Positions 60,885 to 64,000 of a stretch of 64,000 nucleotides of DNA are shown here, one piece after another. The DNA comes from Gossypium raimondii (taxonomy: Eukaryota > Streptophyta > Magnoliopsida > Malvales > Malvaceae). The position numbers were made by a program, and so were the translations under genes. The stretch lies in contig NC_068566.1 in assembly GCF_025698545.1 (NCBI RefSeq), forward strand, positions 40,651,192-40,715,191, given 5' to 3'. Positions within the stretch are counted from its first letter, which is position 1; each line of letters opens with the position of its first letter. The notes below the pieces were generated by a model. It worked only from the letters and a program-made list of their open reading frames with translations. It was not told where the DNA came from and did no database searches.

Positions 60885-62260
60885 GTATAGTGCTCCAGTC
60901 GTGGTATTAAAGGGAATAGGAATGTGGAGTCTCCCATCATCACCACGCTGATTAATTCTCAGAGTGGTTGAAGGTGAAGGATCTTTACAAGAATCTAAGA
61001 GAAGGCCACCGCTGCCCTGAGCAAACTATGGGGTCGGGCTCCGGGCGATGAAGCATTCGAGAATGATATCCTAATCTCCTTACTGACTACCTATATGGAC
61101 AAGGAAGCCGAAGTTTCATGGGCCAAGTTTGAAAGCCTTCATAATTGATGGAGGTTTAGTCCTTTTTCAAGAGGTGTCTCTTCCTCCTCGCTTAACCATA
61201 CTGTTTATTTATCTATTAGTTATTATTTATATTCCTTTTTTGCCAACATAAGGATACAAAAAGGGAACGCTAAGAAGGCAGAATTTTATGTCTAAGGGGT
61301 TGATTTACAACCTGATTATGATACATAACCGACCAACTGAGTGTTCTGTATTACGCTGGTCCAATTCTACAAGTAACCGGTTATTGAATGGATCATATAT
61401 GATGTAAATTATCAAAACCATATATAGCATATATAAAATTGTTTCTCCAGAGTGCCAGATTCTCTGTGGCAGCTGATGCTACTCACCTTTCTATTGCAGT
61501 ATGTTTGTTCAAGGTGATACTTAATAGTTCTTGTAATTTAACTTTGGAATCAAGGGTTATCAAGTTAACTTCTTCCCTATGCTGATTAAGTACTTTTAGA
61601 AATATACGTTCCTGTAGTTACTGTTGACTTGGATAGCTGTTGCAAAAGTTGTTGATATTGGTAGAAGACCTTTGCTGATGGGAGGTGTTGGTGGGATTGT
61701 ATGTAACTTATACCCATCATTTCAGTTTAACCGTTTCGAGCCACGGATATGTTAGTTCCCATGGAAGTTCTTATTTGCCACTATGAACTTGGTTGCATTG
61801 CAAGCCCTTTCCTTGTTTCTGCTTAGTGCTTACTACCAATTTCTTGGAGAATACCATTTTGTTGTTGTAGCTGCTCTACTTCTCTATGTCGGTTGCTATC
61901 AGGCTGGTATTCTTTTCGTTTGCTTGTTGAGTGTGTTTCTGAGAGTATTCATATGTTTTCCTTGTCGGTGAGATAAAGTTAATCTGACAAGTTTACCCCA
62001 TAAATGGTGTTGCAGATATCATTTGGGCCTATTAGTTGGCCATTGGTGGTTTGCAGTTCTCACCAACTTCGGTTCAAACGTCATCCTTACATTCTCGTTT
62101 TCATCGTTGGAGTTAGTTGATTCTTTCAAAGTTTCAATTAAACTTCAGTGTTTACGATTTCGCCAGGAGCTGCTAGGAGAAGAAAATATTTTCCTTCTTT
62201 TCCGTGGTATCGCTTTTGTTCGTGGTACTCTACGTCCCATCAACAAAAACGTCTAGTGAG
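60885..62260 (+). pseudogene. Symporter pseudogene, exons 8 (part) to 14
   Basis: Aligns in order with 44515-46266. Exon 8 has frame-shifting indels and a stop (CCACGCTGATTAATTC). The exon 9 acceptor is lost (ACAG to ACAT), the exon 9 donor is changed (AGGTAA to AAGTAA) and the exon 12 acceptor AG is AA. Exon 13 lacks about 40 bp around the SEIFPLRTRG part, and exon 14 ends early. Exon 12 is still open over 33 codons and is followed by the same GC-type donor (CAG|GCTGGT) as the intact gene. Confidence 0.92.
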
Positions 62261-64000
62261 CCATTGTTGCACGAAAAGTATTGCAACAAGCTATGACAAT
62301 GAACCACTTACATTTACGGAGTCTTGTTCAGAGTTGAACATACTAATTAAGCCAGCACAACATCACTTTATTCATAAATAATTACAATAAGGTCTAGAAT
62401 TGCACTAGTCAGAATGTTTCCTCCGAGTAGTGTAGGATGATGGTTCCTTGTATAAGCTTAGGTCCAGCTTAAAATGGTGACGGAATCTTCTCTTTGAAAC
62501 ATGGATAAGACAGGAACTCGAAATACCAATCCCTTAATTTCCTTGGTCCAAGTTCCTTTAATAAAGCAAACTACAATGCCCATAATTTTTTGATTCTCCT
62601 ACGTCTAGTTTCCTTTTGCAAAAAAATCCTAATTTTTATTGTTACTAAAATAAATAATAATAATAATAATAAAGTTAATGTATTTTTTGGAATTTTGGAA
62701 TTTAATTTTTTAAAATTTAATCTTTTACCTTTTTTCAAATTTCGAAAATTCAGATAACATTATTATTTTGTTAAAATTTTATTACAGATGTATCCGACAC
62801 TTATACAACATTGATAACAAATACTCGAAATATTGGATTGTAATGTTGCAACACCATGTGTAACAAACAAAAGATTAGCAGATTAGACAGACATATCACT
62901 GTCTTGTGACTTTTGTCTGTCTTGCATTGCACTCCACCCTGCCCACAGGAAGACGGCCATACCCACTGCTTACAAAATCTAAAACTAGAAAAAGGAGATA
63001 TGAAATCACAAGTTGGAAACTGGAAAATGGAGCGACCCTTGCCCTTATTGAAAGGTCAACTTTTCTTATCTACTTGTTCAACTGCCCTAGTTTTATATGA
63101 TGTATTCATGACTTAGTAGATGATGATGATATAAACAAACATGGCTCCAAATTAATTTCTTTTTTTAAATTACTTGTAAACAACAATAATAATATCGTCA
63201 AATTTGTATTCCATTTATCAGTTTATATATTTTAACATTTTACTAATAAAGATTAAGTCTTAATTTAATTGGTATCAAATTGTTGTCAATATAAAAATAT
63301 ATAAATTCAAGTACGCTCAAATACATTTATCGCTTTATTTAAGAGTTGGAAGGAATTATGGATAATTTTAGTTATTGTATATAAAAAACATTTACCAATA
63401 AAATCCATCATATCTCTAAACTCATGCCATGCCATGTCAATAATTTTTTTCTTTTTATCCTTTTAAAACAACAAAATTACTATATGTTAGAAAATGTATC
63501 TCTTTACTTCAAGTTCTTTTACAATAGAGAGATAAATTTGCTCTTCATCTTATATATATATATATATGGATCACCAAATAGTTTATCATGGACTACTATA
63601 AACAACAGATGCATTGGTTTAATATTAATTTTTCTCCAAAATTATATTTGAATAAATAATTATAAAAAAAGGAAGAAAAAAGTAAATGAAATGAAACTTA
63701 AAGAAAGAAAATGATATATGTGTATATTGTTTGTACAATTATATCAAAGAGAAACAAGTAAAAGAATTTTCACAATTTTATTTGGTTCAACAATGGAAAG
63801 GAAAATATTAATTATAAATGATATTTTCCAATTATATTATTTTTGTAAAAGATTAACATAATAAAAATTATTTTAAGAAATTTACTTTTATTTGGTCAGC
63901 GTTTCTTTAAATTGAGATACACAAAATGTCTGTGTTTTAAGAATTAAGAAGGATATTCGATTTTCTTTACTTTTCCTTTAATAAAAAAATATACCGAAAA
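62261..64000. other. Gene-free stretch to the window end
   Basis: AT-rich with short (AAT)n at 62653-62672 and (TA)n at 63551-63567. No gene or mobile-element end is supported. Confidence 0.5.

Noticed and set aside
61783..61971. 62-codon hydrophobic frame as a small membrane protein gene
   Set aside because: It is exon 12 of the symporter pseudogene plus intron. Its acceptor is mutated and neighbouring exons are broken.

Overview
This window is nuclear DNA of a flowering plant. It is AT-rich, its genes carry GT-AG introns, and long LTR retrotransposons are nested inside one another. The proteins and the LTR style (TGTAACAGCC...GGTGTTACA ends) suggest a eudicot, probably Malvaceae and possibly cotton. 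The species is an inference from recalled similarity, not a search result.

Genes: four protein-coding genes can be read exon by exon with closed frames. They are eIF3 subunit G (2035-3345, +, 295 aa), a sterol C-4 methyl oxidase of the SMO2 type (4926-8055, +, 269 aa), a clade A protein phosphatase 2C of the HAI/PP2CA group (15176-16805, -, 416 aa) and a plastid sugar/H+ symporter-like protein (42916-46266, +, 561 aa). From memory of the Arabidopsis map, each clade A PP2C there sits beside one of these neighbours: AHG3 next to eIF3G1, HAI2 and HAI3 next to SMO2 genes, HAI1 close to the plastid symporter. The window therefore looks like a less fractionated copy of one ancestral block. A broken last exon of an SRRM1/PWI-type splicing factor lies at 41280-41820 (-).

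Layout: 1-1008 is the end of a minus-oriented LTR. 1009-8500 holds eIF3G and SMO2. 8951-9160 is a LINE fragment and 9175-13968 a decayed copia element. 15176-16805 is the PP2C, followed upstream by a long gene-free stretch with ABA-response-like ACGTGTC motifs and a Tourist-like MITE. 22157-35110 is an old LTR interrupted by a 10.6-kb non-autonomous element with 3.85-kb LTRs (23642-34247, target duplication TAATT). 37537-40036 is a solo LTR (ATTGC) and 40146-40538 a GC-rich hAT-type MITE (8-bp duplication CCCACAGG). 42916-46266 is the symporter. 50319-62260 is a tandem pseudogene copy of the symporter, split by a dead hAT transposon that itself carries two solo LTRs in opposite orientations (AATAG and TGTTT duplications).

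The most unusual signal is inside the LTRs. A 41-45 bp tandem repeat carries a short inverted repeat whose two arms change together between units, and the array lies between two conserved splice-donor-like sites. I saw no CRISPR array, operon, organellar segment or recognisable tRNA/rRNA gene.
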